A DNA stretch of 64,000 nucleotides from Kamptonema formosum PCC 6407. GTDB lineage: Bacteria; Cyanobacteriota; Cyanobacteriia; Cyanobacteriales; Microcoleaceae. Below the pieces are notes generated by a model. That model made no database searches. It saw nothing but the letters and a program-made list of their open reading frames with translations, and had not been told where the DNA came from. This document shows positions 36,294-44,841 of this stretch, in pieces; within the stretch, counting starts at the first letter, position 1, and each line of letters starts with the position of its first letter. Position numbers and translations under genes: made by a program. Where the stretch lies: contig NZ_KB235903.1 in assembly GCF_000332155.1 (NCBI RefSeq), forward strand, positions 919,565 to 983,564, written 5' to 3'.

Positions 36294-37172
36294 ATGACTA
36301 CAACCACACAAAAGTTGCAGGTAGATCGCCGCAGTGGTCTAACTCATCAAGAATTTGTGGACGAATACCGCAATCCGAATAAACCCGTAATTATTACGGA
36401 TCTTTCAAAAGATTGGCGAGCAACAACAGAGTTTACACCGGAATTTTTTAAAGAAAAATTTGCTGAAAGAATTATTGTTCTTGCGGATAAACCTTACAAG
36501 GTTGCGGAGTTGATGGATCTCTTGGTCAATTCAACCAAAGACAACCCCGCTCCTTATCCTTTGAAGATGGACTTACGCAAAGAATTTGCTGAATTAGTAC
36601 CTTATGTAACACCTAGACCTAGCATTACTATCCCCGATCGCACTCCAAATCCCTTAATCCCTAGCGTGTGCTTGAATAGTTTATACGATCTAGAAATTTT
36701 TTTTGGAGGGCCAGGCGGAGAATTTCCTTACCTACATTACGATTACTTAGGTTTGTATGCCTTTATTAGTCAAGTGTATGGTGAAAAGGAATTTACACTA
36801 TTTCCACCAGAGCAGCAGCCTTATCTTTACCCTCGCAAAGACTCTCCTTGGTTATCTGACATTGAGAATCACCACAATCCAGATATTAAAAACTACCCAC
36901 TTTTTGCTCAAGCAACCCCAACAACTGTCGTCATCTCAGCCGGTGAAACCATGTTTATTCCCTGTGGTTGGTACCATACGGCGCGATCGCTCACAGTCAC
37001 AATTTCAGTCGCCTTCGATCAGCTTTGTCAATCCAACTGGAATTTTTTCATCAAGGAATGCGTGACGGTTCGCAGAAAAAAATATCCGATCCTATCGAGA
37101 GCGATCGAGGCTTATTTAACAGTTTTAGGCTCTTTAATGACGGCTAGTGAAAGGTTGAGTGGGACAAGATAA
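36294..37172 (+). CDS. JmjC/cupin-8 type Fe(II)/2-oxoglutarate oxygenase
   Basis: A 292-residue cupin-like (cupin_8, FIH/JmjC) protein. The iron ligands are His and Asp in YLHYDYLGLYAF (about residues 147-149) and the distal His in IPCGWYHTARSL (about 228); the Lys in GEKEFTLFPP would bind 2-oxoglutarate. The N terminus QEFVDEYRNPNKPVIITDL is typical. Family members hydroxylate Asn, Lys or other residues. As the first gene of the NRPS/PKS cluster, 92 bases before the first synthetase, it may hydroxylate a building block or the finished peptide. The substrate is unknown. AAGGA lies about ten bases before the ATG. Confidence 0.85.
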   Translation: MTTTTQKLQVDRRSGLTHQEFVDEYRNPNKPVIITDLSKDWRATTEFTPEFFKEKFAERIIVLADKPYKVAELMDLLVNSTKDNPAPYPLKMDLRKEFAELVPYVTPRPSITIPDRTPNPLIPSVCLNSLYDLEIFFGGPGGEFPYLHYDYLGLYAFISQVYGEKEFTLFPPEQQPYLYPRKDSPWLSDIENHHNPDIKNYPLFAQATPTTVVISAGETMFIPCGWYHTARSLTVTISVAFDQLCQSNWNFFIKECVTVRRKKYPILSRAIEAYLTVLGSLMTASERLSGTR

Positions 37173-37264
37173 CTAACGGCTAGTGGAGATCTTTTTAAAT
37201 CTCCACTACAATAAACACAGAAATGTTAGATTGTGAAAGTTGCTAATTTATTGAAAGTTGAGAA

Positions 37265-40200
37265 ATGAATAACGAGTTATTACATTCACAATTCAATGCA
37301 ACTGCCGTTGAGTTCGATCCGTTTGCTAGCGGTGAAATCTTAGTGACAGCACCCGCAACAGAAGCACAAAAAGAAATTTGGCTATCTGTACAAATGGGAG
37401 ATGAAGCAAATTGTGCCTTTAATGAATCCCAATCCCTGCGGTTGCGCGGCCCCCTCAATCTAGAAATACTCCGTTCTTCCTTTCAAGCAATTGTGCAAAG
37501 ACACGAAGCACTGCGGACTACCTTAAGTGCCGATGGCTCCACCCTTTGTATTACAGAATCCCTCAACCTGGAAATTCCCTTAATTGACTTATCAGCATTA
37601 AGCGAACAAGAGCGTAAAATCCAACTCGCACAACTGCGGCGACAAGCTGTCGAGCAACCATTCAATCTCGAACATGGCCCCCTATTGCGCGTGCAAATTA
37701 TCAAATTGCAAGCTGAAGAACACCTGGCAATCATTACAGCTCACCACATTATTTGTGATGGTTGGTCATGGGGGGTATTTATCCCAGATTTAGGTGCAAT
37801 TTACTCCGCATTAAAACAAGGTATTTCCCCTAACTTACCCCTACCCGAAAGCTTCAGCGAATACGCATTATTACAGCAGCAACAAGCAAATTCTTCAGAA
37901 GTTCGCGCCGCTGAAAACTACTGGATAGAAAAATTTGCTAATCAAGTTCCCGTCCTCAATCTTCCTATAGATCGATCGCGGCCTCCTTTCCGAACTTATA
38001 ACTCTTTACGGGAAGATTGGGAAATTAATGCCTCTGTGGTGACACCGCTTAAACGTGCAGGCGCAAAGCTCGGCTGTAGTTTCGTAAATACCGTGTTTGC
38101 GGCTTTTGAAATCTTTCTCTACCGGATATCGGGACAAACAGACTTAGTAGTAGGAATGCCGACAGCAGGTCAACTGTTTGCCGATAAAAGCCAACTGGTA
38201 GGTCACTGCGTAAATTTACTACCACTGCGAACTGAAATTGACGCAGAGCGACCCTTTAGCGATTACCTACGACAGCGAAGAGCAGCAATTTTAGACGCTT
38301 ACGAACACCAACAAATGACCTTTGGTAGCGTCCTCAAGCAATTAAATCTGCCGCGAGATCCCAGTCGAATTCCCCTGGTATCGGTAATTTGTAATATCGA
38401 TCAACCCCTGAAGGGTAATAGCCTTCAGTTTGAGGGTTTAGAGGCAGAATTTTTCTCGAATCCCAGAATTTCTGAGAATTTTGAGATGTTCATCAATGCT
38501 GTAGATTTGGGCGACAAACTGATCTTAGAATGTCAGTATAATACGGATTTATTTACGGCTGAAACGATCCGCCGTCGCCTGCAAGAATTTGAGACTTTAT
38601 TGGCAGGAATTGCCAGCGATCCTCAGCAAAAAATCTCCGAACTTCAGATTTTACCGGCAGATGAAAAAGCCCAAATCTTGACAATTTGGAATCAGACGCA
38701 AAAAGAATTACCTCAAGTTCAATGCGTTCACCAATTATTTGAAGCGCAGGTAGAACTTACCCCGGAAGCCGTAGCTGCAATTTTTGACGACCAACAACTC
38801 ACTTATCGGGAATTAAACGCCAAAGCTAATCAACTAGCACACTATTTACAAACATTAGGAGTGGGGCCAGAAGTGCTAGTGGGGATCTGCGTCAATCGTT
38901 CCCTAGAAATGTTAATAGGATTGTTGGGAATTTTAAAAGCAGGCGGTGCTTACGTACCCTTAGATCCAGCCTATCCTCAAGATCGGCTAGAATTTATGTT
39001 CCAAGATGCACAAATTTCCGTACTTTTAACTGAGGAAAAATTGCTAGCAGAATTGCCGGCATCGGCGGCAATTCGCATTTGCCTCGATCGCGACTGGCCA
39101 ACGATCGCATCCTACAACCAGAATAACCCCACAAACCAGAGTTCGCCCGCTAACTTAGTTTACTTACTCTACACCTCCGGTTCCACAGGCAGACCTAAAG
39201 GTGTCGCGATCGAACATCATAGTCCCATTGCCTTTATTGACTGGGCCAGAAGCGTATTTTCACCCCAACAACTGGCGGGAGTTTTAGCCTCAACTTCCAT
39301 CTGCTTTGACCTCTCAGTATTTGAGATATTTGTACCTCTAAGCTGCGGTGGCAAAGTCATCGTCGCAGAGAATGCCTTGCACCTGCCTAGCTTACCGGCA
39401 GTCAAAGCAGTTACATTGGTGAATACAGTCCCCTCTGCGATCGCAGAATTAGTCAGAATCGGCATCCCTGCCAATGTAAAAACAGTCAACTTAGCAGGAG
39501 AACCCCTTTCTCAAGCATTAGCGCAACGGTTGTACGAAACCGGGAGTATCGAACAGCTATTTAACCTCTACGGCCCTTCGGAAGACACCACCTATTCAAC
39601 CTTTACCTTAGTCGAAAAAGGAGCCAAACAACCGCCATCTATTGGTCGGCCAATTGCCAATACCCAAACTTATATTCTCGACTCTCACTTACAACCAGTT
39701 CCCATCGGCGTAGCTGGAGAATTGCACCTGGGTGGTGCAGGTTTAGCGAGGGAATACCTGAATCGGCCCGAATTAACAGCCGAAAAGTTTATTGCCAATC
39801 CCTTTAGCAATCAAAATGGCGATCGTCTTTATAAAACAGGAGATTTAGCCCGCTATTTACCCGATGGCAATATCGAATATTTAGGCCGGATTGATAATCA
39901 AGTAAAAGTTCGCGGCTTCCGCATTGAACTAGGCGAGATCGAATCAGTTTTAGCTCAATATCCCGCCGTCCAAGAAAATGCAGTAGTAGCCCGCGAAGAT
40001 GTCCCTGGCGAGAAGACTTTAGTCGCCTATGTGGTACCGGGAGATCTCAGCGCGATCGCCGATCCCGAAACCGGAGTTGATGCTAGTAGCGAACAAGTAG
40101 CAGAATGGCATCAAAAATGGGATGACCTCTACAAATCTGGGTATGAAAATCTCTCAAACCAGAAATCAAAAGATTGGAAATCGCCCAACTCTCAATTAGA

Positions 40201-41881
40201 TGATGTTGCCTTTTTGTTTCTGGGACTCTCGCAAGTTCTGATCGAAAACGCCGACTCGGATTGGCAGTTAGATGACTTAGCAAAGCTGACTAAAGCTGAT
40301 GAAATGGATGCTTTAGAAGAACAAGTCAAACAATGGTTAAATCCCACCATCGATCGGATTCTTAGCTTAAAACCAGATCGGGCGATGGAAATTGGCTGCG
40401 GCTGCGGTCAGATATTATTGAGAGTTGCACCTCACTGTAGCTATTTCTTAGGAACAGATTACGCAGAATTAGTAATTCAGGAACTAGGAAAAACAGTCAA
40501 TAGTCCTGAATGGAACTTAACTCAAGTCGAGCTAGATTGCCGAGAAGCAGACCAATTAAAAGAGGGAGAAATCGCTTCGTTTGACACCGTAATTATCAAT
40601 GGGGTGACTCCGCATTTACCCGATATTAACTATCTGTGGCGAGTGCTGGAAAATGCGGTAAAAACCGTCAAACCAGGGGGATGCCTTTATGTGGGAGACG
40701 TGCAAGGTTATGGGCTATTAGCAGCCTGTCATGTAGCCGACCTTTTAAAGCGATCGCCTGCCTCAATGCCTCTCGAAGAATTCAAAAAAGCCCTCGAAAA
40801 TCGCATTGCCAATGAAGAAGAACTGATGATCGATCCGGGATTCTTTTACGCCCTAGAAGAGAAAATTCCCGCGATCGGTCGAGTTGAATTTCAACTGCGC
40901 CGGGGTCACATTCTCAATGAAACAACTCAAGTTCACTACGATGTCTTCCTCTACATCGAGCCCGAATCCCAAACAGTAGTAGAACCAACCTGGCATGATT
41001 GGCAGGACGAACAATTAACTCTGGAATCAGTACAGAAAATTCTGGAGGAAAATCAGCCAGATTTGTATTGCATCAAAAGAGTTCCTAACAGTCGGCTTCA
41101 GAAAGAAGTACAAGCTCTAAAATTGCTCAGAAATCAGGATAACTTACCCACAGTGGGAGACTTGACTGCTGCCTTAGAGAATATCCCCGCTGGTATTCAT
41201 CCTGAAAGTTTGTGGGCTTTAGAAGAGAGTTTACCCTATACGGTAAATCTACAATGGTCAGACATCAGCAGTAAAAATGGCTACTTTGAGGCAATTTTTC
41301 AACGACGTACCTCAGAAAAATCCCCAGCGCTGAAAATCGCTCCTCCCCCAGAAGCAAGAAGAACCACCTTACCTCTAAACCGCTATGCAACCAATCCCTC
41401 TCTGAAGAAATTATCCAATAAGTTAATCCCGCAATTGCGGAGCTTTTTGAAAGCAAAACTACCTGACTACATGGTGCCCCCAACTTTCGTCTTCTTAGGC
41501 GAAATGCCGTTAACTCCTAATGGCAAAATCGACCGTCGGGCATTGCCAAATCCGATCCAAAATCACCTAGAACTAGAATTAAACTACGTTGCTCCTCGTA
41601 CACCTATAGAACAAGAATTGGCTCAAGTTTGGGCTGAGATTTTGAGGATAGAACGAGTTGGTATTCGTAACAACTTCTTTGATTTAGGTGGACATTCCTT
41701 GTTAGCAATTCGAGCGATAACTCGTTTGCAAGAAAGCCTGGGTGTAGAACTGTCTTTGAAGAGCTTCTTTCAAGCACCGACAGTAGAAACCCTGGCGGAA
41801 CAAGTCGAAGCTTTACGCTACGTGCAAGGAGCAAAGATTGATTTCGACACGGATGAAGAACGTGAAGAATTTGAGTTATAG
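37265..41881 (+). CDS. NRPS module C-A-MT-PCP, alanine-like specificity, N-methylating
   Basis: A 1538-residue synthetase. Condensation domain (about 20-450) with HHIICDGWS. Adenylation domain (about 480-950, then 1390-1440) with LLYTSGSTGRPKG, FDLSVFEIF, NLYGPSEDTTY, KTGDLARYLPDG and the core-motif Lys in PNGKIDRR. My reading of the ten specificity residues is D-L-F-N-N-A-L-T-Y-K, which I recall as the alanine code of McyA module 2. A methyltransferase is inserted after VRGFRIELGEIE (about 960-1330, AEWHQKWDDLY and MEIGCGCGQ), the position of N-methyltransferases. PCP (about 1450-1520) has FFDLGGHSLLAI. The N-terminal C domain implies an upstream donor. No epimerase. Confidence 0.93.
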   Translation: MNNELLHSQFNATAVEFDPFASGEILVTAPATEAQKEIWLSVQMGDEANCAFNESQSLRLRGPLNLEILRSSFQAIVQRHEALRTTLSADGSTLCITESLNLEIPLIDLSALSEQERKIQLAQLRRQAVEQPFNLEHGPLLRVQIIKLQAEEHLAIITAHHIICDGWSWGVFIPDLGAIYSALKQGISPNLPLPESFSEYALLQQQQANSSEVRAAENYWIEKFANQVPVLNLPIDRSRPPFRTYNSLREDWEINASVVTPLKRAGAKLGCSFVNTVFAAFEIFLYRISGQTDLVVGMPTAGQLFADKSQLVGHCVNLLPLRTEIDAERPFSDYLRQRRAAILDAYEHQQMTFGSVLKQLNLPRDPSRIPLVSVICNIDQPLKGNSLQFEGLEAEFFSNPRISENFEMFINAVDLGDKLILECQYNTDLFTAETIRRRLQEFETLLAGIASDPQQKISELQILPADEKAQILTIWNQTQKELPQVQCVHQLFEAQVELTPEAVAAIFDDQQLTYRELNAKANQLAHYLQTLGVGPEVLVGICVNRSLEMLIGLLGILKAGGAYVPLDPAYPQDRLEFMFQDAQISVLLTEEKLLAELPASAAIRICLDRDWPTIASYNQNNPTNQSSPANLVYLLYTSGSTGRPKGVAIEHHSPIAFIDWARSVFSPQQLAGVLASTSICFDLSVFEIFVPLSCGGKVIVAENALHLPSLPAVKAVTLVNTVPSAIAELVRIGIPANVKTVNLAGEPLSQALAQRLYETGSIEQLFNLYGPSEDTTYSTFTLVEKGAKQPPSIGRPIANTQTYILDSHLQPVPIGVAGELHLGGAGLAREYLNRPELTAEKFIANPFSNQNGDRLYKTGDLARYLPDGNIEYLGRIDNQVKVRGFRIELGEIESVLAQYPAVQENAVVAREDVPGEKTLVAYVVPGDLSAIADPETGVDASSEQVAEWHQKWDDLYKSGYENLSNQKSKDWKSPNSQLDDVAFLFLGLSQVLIENADSDWQLDDLAKLTKADEMDALEEQVKQWLNPTIDRILSLKPDRAMEIGCGCGQILLRVAPHCSYFLGTDYAELVIQELGKTVNSPEWNLTQVELDCREADQLKEGEIASFDTVIINGVTPHLPDINYLWRVLENAVKTVKPGGCLYVGDVQGYGLLAACHVADLLKRSPASMPLEEFKKALENRIANEEELMIDPGFFYALEEKIPAIGRVEFQLRRGHILNETTQVHYDVFLYIEPESQTVVEPTWHDWQDEQLTLESVQKILEENQPDLYCIKRVPNSRLQKEVQALKLLRNQDNLPTVGDLTAALENIPAGIHPESLWALEESLPYTVNLQWSDISSKNGYFEAIFQRRTSEKSPALKIAPPPEARRTTLPLNRYATNPSLKKLSNKLIPQLRSFLKAKLPDYMVPPTFVFLGEMPLTPNGKIDRRALPNPIQNHLELELNYVAPRTPIEQELAQVWAEILRIERVGIRNNFFDLGGHSLLAIRAITRLQESLGVELSLKSFFQAPTVETLAEQVEALRYVQGAKIDFDTDEEREEFEL

Positions 41882-41890
41882 CAACTGCTA

Positions 41891-41953
41891 AACTTACGTA
41901 ACGCCGCCCTCTGGGCGGTAATTTACCACCTAAAGGGCGGCGTTACATAAGTT
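41891..41953. repeat. Large palindrome after the first NRPS gene
   Basis: AACTTACGTAACGCCGCCCT at 41891-41910 pairs with AGGGCGGCGTTACATAAGTT at 41934-41953 (one G-T pair); inside, GGGCGGTAA and TTTACCACC pair again. It begins ten bases after the stop codon. Related palindromes follow two further megasynthase genes. Confidence 0.85.
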
Positions 41954-42033
41954 ATCAAAAAATAGAAGTTGCTCTGTTAATTGTGGTCTTCTACTATATA
42001 ACAACATTGATAAAACCATCAGGAAATTGAGTT

Positions 42034-44658
42034 ATGAAAACCGCTGAATTTTTGACAGATCTGCGAAGTTTAGGTGTAGAAATTCAATTGAAAGGCGATC
42101 GCTTAACCTGTAATGCTCCCAAGGACGCTCTTACTGCTGAATTGCGAAAAGAATTAAGCACTCGCAAAGCCGAAATTCTCTCTTTCTTGCGCCAAGCTGA
42201 GGAGATAGCTGTTACACCCACAGTCACCATTAAACCTGCTCCCAGAGATGGGAATTTACCCCTTTCTTTTGCTCAAGAACGTTTGTGGTTACTCAACCAG
42301 TTTGCTCCCGATAACCCAATGTATAACATCCTATTGGCGGTACGCCTGCGGGGAGAGTTAGATGAAAGCGTGTTCGAGCAATGTTGGGGGGAAATTCTGC
42401 AACGTCATGAAGCTTTGCGAACTACCTTTAAACGAGTTGATAACCAACCCGTACAGATTATTGCTGAATTTATCTCTTCTCTTTTATCGATTATCAGCTT
42501 AGAAGAACTCCCAGAAATTGAGCGAGAACCAGAAGCGCTACAAATCTTGAACCAAGAGGTTCAACGCCCTTTCAAATTGGAAGAGGGGCCTTTATTCCGA
42601 GTAAAATTAGTGAGACTAAATCACGAGGAAAGGCTTTTAGTAGTAGTCATACATCATATAATTGCCGATGGTTGGTCATTAGAAATATTGATGAAAGAAT
42701 GGGGAGCGCTTTACAAAGCATTTTTGCAGGGACAGCCTTCTTCTTTGCCGAAGTTACCCATCCAGTATGCTGACTTTGCCTATTGGCAAAAACAGTGGTT
42801 GCAAGGTGAAGTATTAGAAAGCCAACTAGCCTACTGGAAACAGCAATTAAGTGGCAATATTCCTGTACTGAAATTGCCCATTTCTCAGTCTGCAAGCTTG
42901 ACTCCAAGTTCCCAAGGTAGCTATCAAGTTGTAGAGTTTTCTAAGGAATTTTCGACTGCGATCGAAACTGTTAGCCGTCAAGAAGGTTTGTCTGTATTTA
43001 TGACGCTGTTGACAGCCTTTCAGATATTGCTCAACCGATATACAGGCCAAGAAGACCTTGTGATGTGTTTGCCAAGTGCAGGCCGCAAGGGTGCGGAGAC
43101 TGAGGGGGTAGTTGGGTATTTTAATAACATTGTGGTGTTGCGGACTGACTTATCAGGAAATCCCAGTTTTCGGGAGTTATTAGGAAGAGTACGCCAAGGA
43201 GTTTTAGGAGCCTATGACCATCAAGATGTACCGTTTCAAACTGTCGCAGAATTGCCTAATTTAGCACGTATACCTCTGTCAAAAACCTTGTTTAGTTTGG
43301 AAGAGTCCTTCGCAAACCTGTTGGAGTTACCAGGTATTGATATCAGTTCTTTGTTTCTCGATAATCAAGCCGCTGATTTTGATTTAGGTTGGTTGAACCT
43401 CTATGATGGATCGAGGTTCAAGATTATGACAAAATACAAAACTGATTTATTTAATGAGAGTGACATTTCTGAACTCCTAGAAAATTTTCAGAGAGTTTTG
43501 GAAAACATTATCCGCGATCCTAGCAGCCATCTATTCTCATTACCGTACTTCCGACAAATAAACCCGGATACAGTGATGGAAGTAGAACCTTCTAATTTAC
43601 AAAAAACCTTTGTTGCTGCTAGTAATGAGATAGAAATTGAACTCACCCAGATGTGGGAAGAAACTTTAGGAATTAAGCCGATTGGAGTTAAGGATAATTT
43701 CTTCGAGTTAGGCGGACACTCACTGAATGCTGCGCGTTTGTTCTTTAAAATTCAGGAGAAGTTTGATAAAACTCTCCCTCTAGCTACTCTTTTTCAAACC
43801 CCAACTATTGAGGGAATTGCTAATATTCTTCAGCAAAAAGAATGGTCTGCTCCTTGGTCAAGCTTAGTCCCAATTCAACCCAAGGGTTCGAGAAGGCCTT
43901 TATTCTGCATTCACGCAGTTGGTGGCAATGTGCTTTCTTATCAGGTTGTAGCACATTATCTCGGTCAGGATCAGCCTGTTTATGGATTACAATCGCGAGG
44001 TCTTGATGGGAAATCGCAACCTCACACTACTATTGAAGAAATGGCAAGAGATTATATCAAAGAAATTCGTAGCGTCCAGCCTAAAGGGCCCTATTGTTTG
44101 ACCGGTCACTCCTTTGGAGGAATTGTGGCATTTGAAATCGCTCAGCAACTTGTAGCGGCTGGTGAAAAAGTTGGTTTGCTGGCTTTACTTGATACCTTTA
44201 GTCCGACTGTATCAACCGATGTGCCATCTTTATCCTATCAGTTTTACATCCATCGTTTAAATCTTTCACGATTTAAACTCAAGGATAAGTTTTTGTACGT
44301 CATTGATAGAATACTGTGGATGTTTGAGAAATTAGGCGCGAAGATTGTCAAGAAATTTTATCAGTGGTTCCCTGGTAAAAATGGCGATGGAATCCCAGAG
44401 CATTTTAAGCTAATAGAGGCCAATAATTTTCAGTCTCAATACACTTATGCGCCGAAAGTTTATCCGGGGAAGGTGACTGTATTACGCGCAATTGAACGAC
44501 CAACAAAAGAATATTATGAGCCTTTTCTAGGCTGGGGAGATTTAGCTGCTGGTGGAGTAGATATCGTAGAGGTTCCGGGACATCATAAAACTCTGATCTT
44601 AGAACCTCGCGTTCAGTCCTTAGCCAAGGCTTTGAATGAGTGTTTGGATAAGGTGTAA
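42034..44658 (+). CDS. NRPS protein TubC docking-C-PCP-TE without adenylation domain
   Basis: An 874-residue protein. Residues 1-60 form a TubC-type N-terminal docking domain (FLTDLRSLGVEIQLKGDRL). Condensation domain about 72-490, LSFAQERLWLLNQF and HHIIADGWS. Then directly PCP (about 530-600, FFELGGHSLNAARLF) and a thioesterase (about 615-870) with SFGG in LTGHSFGGIVAFEIAQQL and a C-terminal GHHKTLI His. No adenylation domain is present and there is no space for one. The PCP must be loaded in trans, or it serves transfer and release only. This is the only thioesterase in the cluster, so the protein acts last although it is third in gene order. Confidence 0.92.
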   Translation: MKTAEFLTDLRSLGVEIQLKGDRLTCNAPKDALTAELRKELSTRKAEILSFLRQAEEIAVTPTVTIKPAPRDGNLPLSFAQERLWLLNQFAPDNPMYNILLAVRLRGELDESVFEQCWGEILQRHEALRTTFKRVDNQPVQIIAEFISSLLSIISLEELPEIEREPEALQILNQEVQRPFKLEEGPLFRVKLVRLNHEERLLVVVIHHIIADGWSLEILMKEWGALYKAFLQGQPSSLPKLPIQYADFAYWQKQWLQGEVLESQLAYWKQQLSGNIPVLKLPISQSASLTPSSQGSYQVVEFSKEFSTAIETVSRQEGLSVFMTLLTAFQILLNRYTGQEDLVMCLPSAGRKGAETEGVVGYFNNIVVLRTDLSGNPSFRELLGRVRQGVLGAYDHQDVPFQTVAELPNLARIPLSKTLFSLEESFANLLELPGIDISSLFLDNQAADFDLGWLNLYDGSRFKIMTKYKTDLFNESDISELLENFQRVLENIIRDPSSHLFSLPYFRQINPDTVMEVEPSNLQKTFVAASNEIEIELTQMWEETLGIKPIGVKDNFFELGGHSLNAARLFFKIQEKFDKTLPLATLFQTPTIEGIANILQQKEWSAPWSSLVPIQPKGSRRPLFCIHAVGGNVLSYQVVAHYLGQDQPVYGLQSRGLDGKSQPHTTIEEMARDYIKEIRSVQPKGPYCLTGHSFGGIVAFEIAQQLVAAGEKVGLLALLDTFSPTVSTDVPSLSYQFYIHRLNLSRFKLKDKFLYVIDRILWMFEKLGAKIVKKFYQWFPGKNGDGIPEHFKLIEANNFQSQYTYAPKVYPGKVTVLRAIERPTKEYYEPFLGWGDLAAGGVDIVEVPGHHKTLILEPRVQSLAKALNECLDKV

Positions 44659-44671
44659 ACAGGAAAGATTA

Positions 44672-44721
44672 GTAACGCCGCCCTCTCCAGAGGGCGGTAA
44701 ATTACCACCCAGAGGGCGTAC
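44672..44721. repeat. Palindrome after the TE gene
   Basis: GTAACGCCGCCCTCT at 44672-44686 and AGAGGGCGTAC at 44711-44721 form the outer stem, with CCAGAGGGCGGTAA and TTACCACCCAG inside. Same family as the elements at 41891 and 53387, with indels. Confidence 0.8.
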
Positions 44722-44727
44722 AGTTTT

Positions 44728-44835
44728 CTCTCCTAGATAACTAAAGTTTCTTCCTCCTTCCTTCTCTCCTAGATAACTAAAGCTTCTTCCTCCTTCCTTC
44801 TCTCCTAGATAACTAAAGCTTCTTCCTTCTTCCTT
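44728..44835. repeat. Three tandem 36-bp direct repeats
   Basis: The unit beginning CTCTCCTAGATAACTAAAG and ending TTCCTCCTTCCTT occurs three times with a strict 36-base period (first TCCTAG at 44731, 44767 and 44803). The units differ at one or two positions. They end just before the start codon at 44842 and so form most of its 5' leader. There are no spacers between units. Confidence 0.9.
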
Positions 44836-44841
44836 CTTCTT

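Noticed and set aside
36182-36382. 66-residue ORF in front of the oxygenase gene
   Set aside because: It overlaps the well-supported start of the oxygenase in another frame and shows no family features.
44728-44835. CRISPR array (36-bp repeat length)
   Set aside because: The units are directly adjacent without spacers, and no cas gene is in the window.
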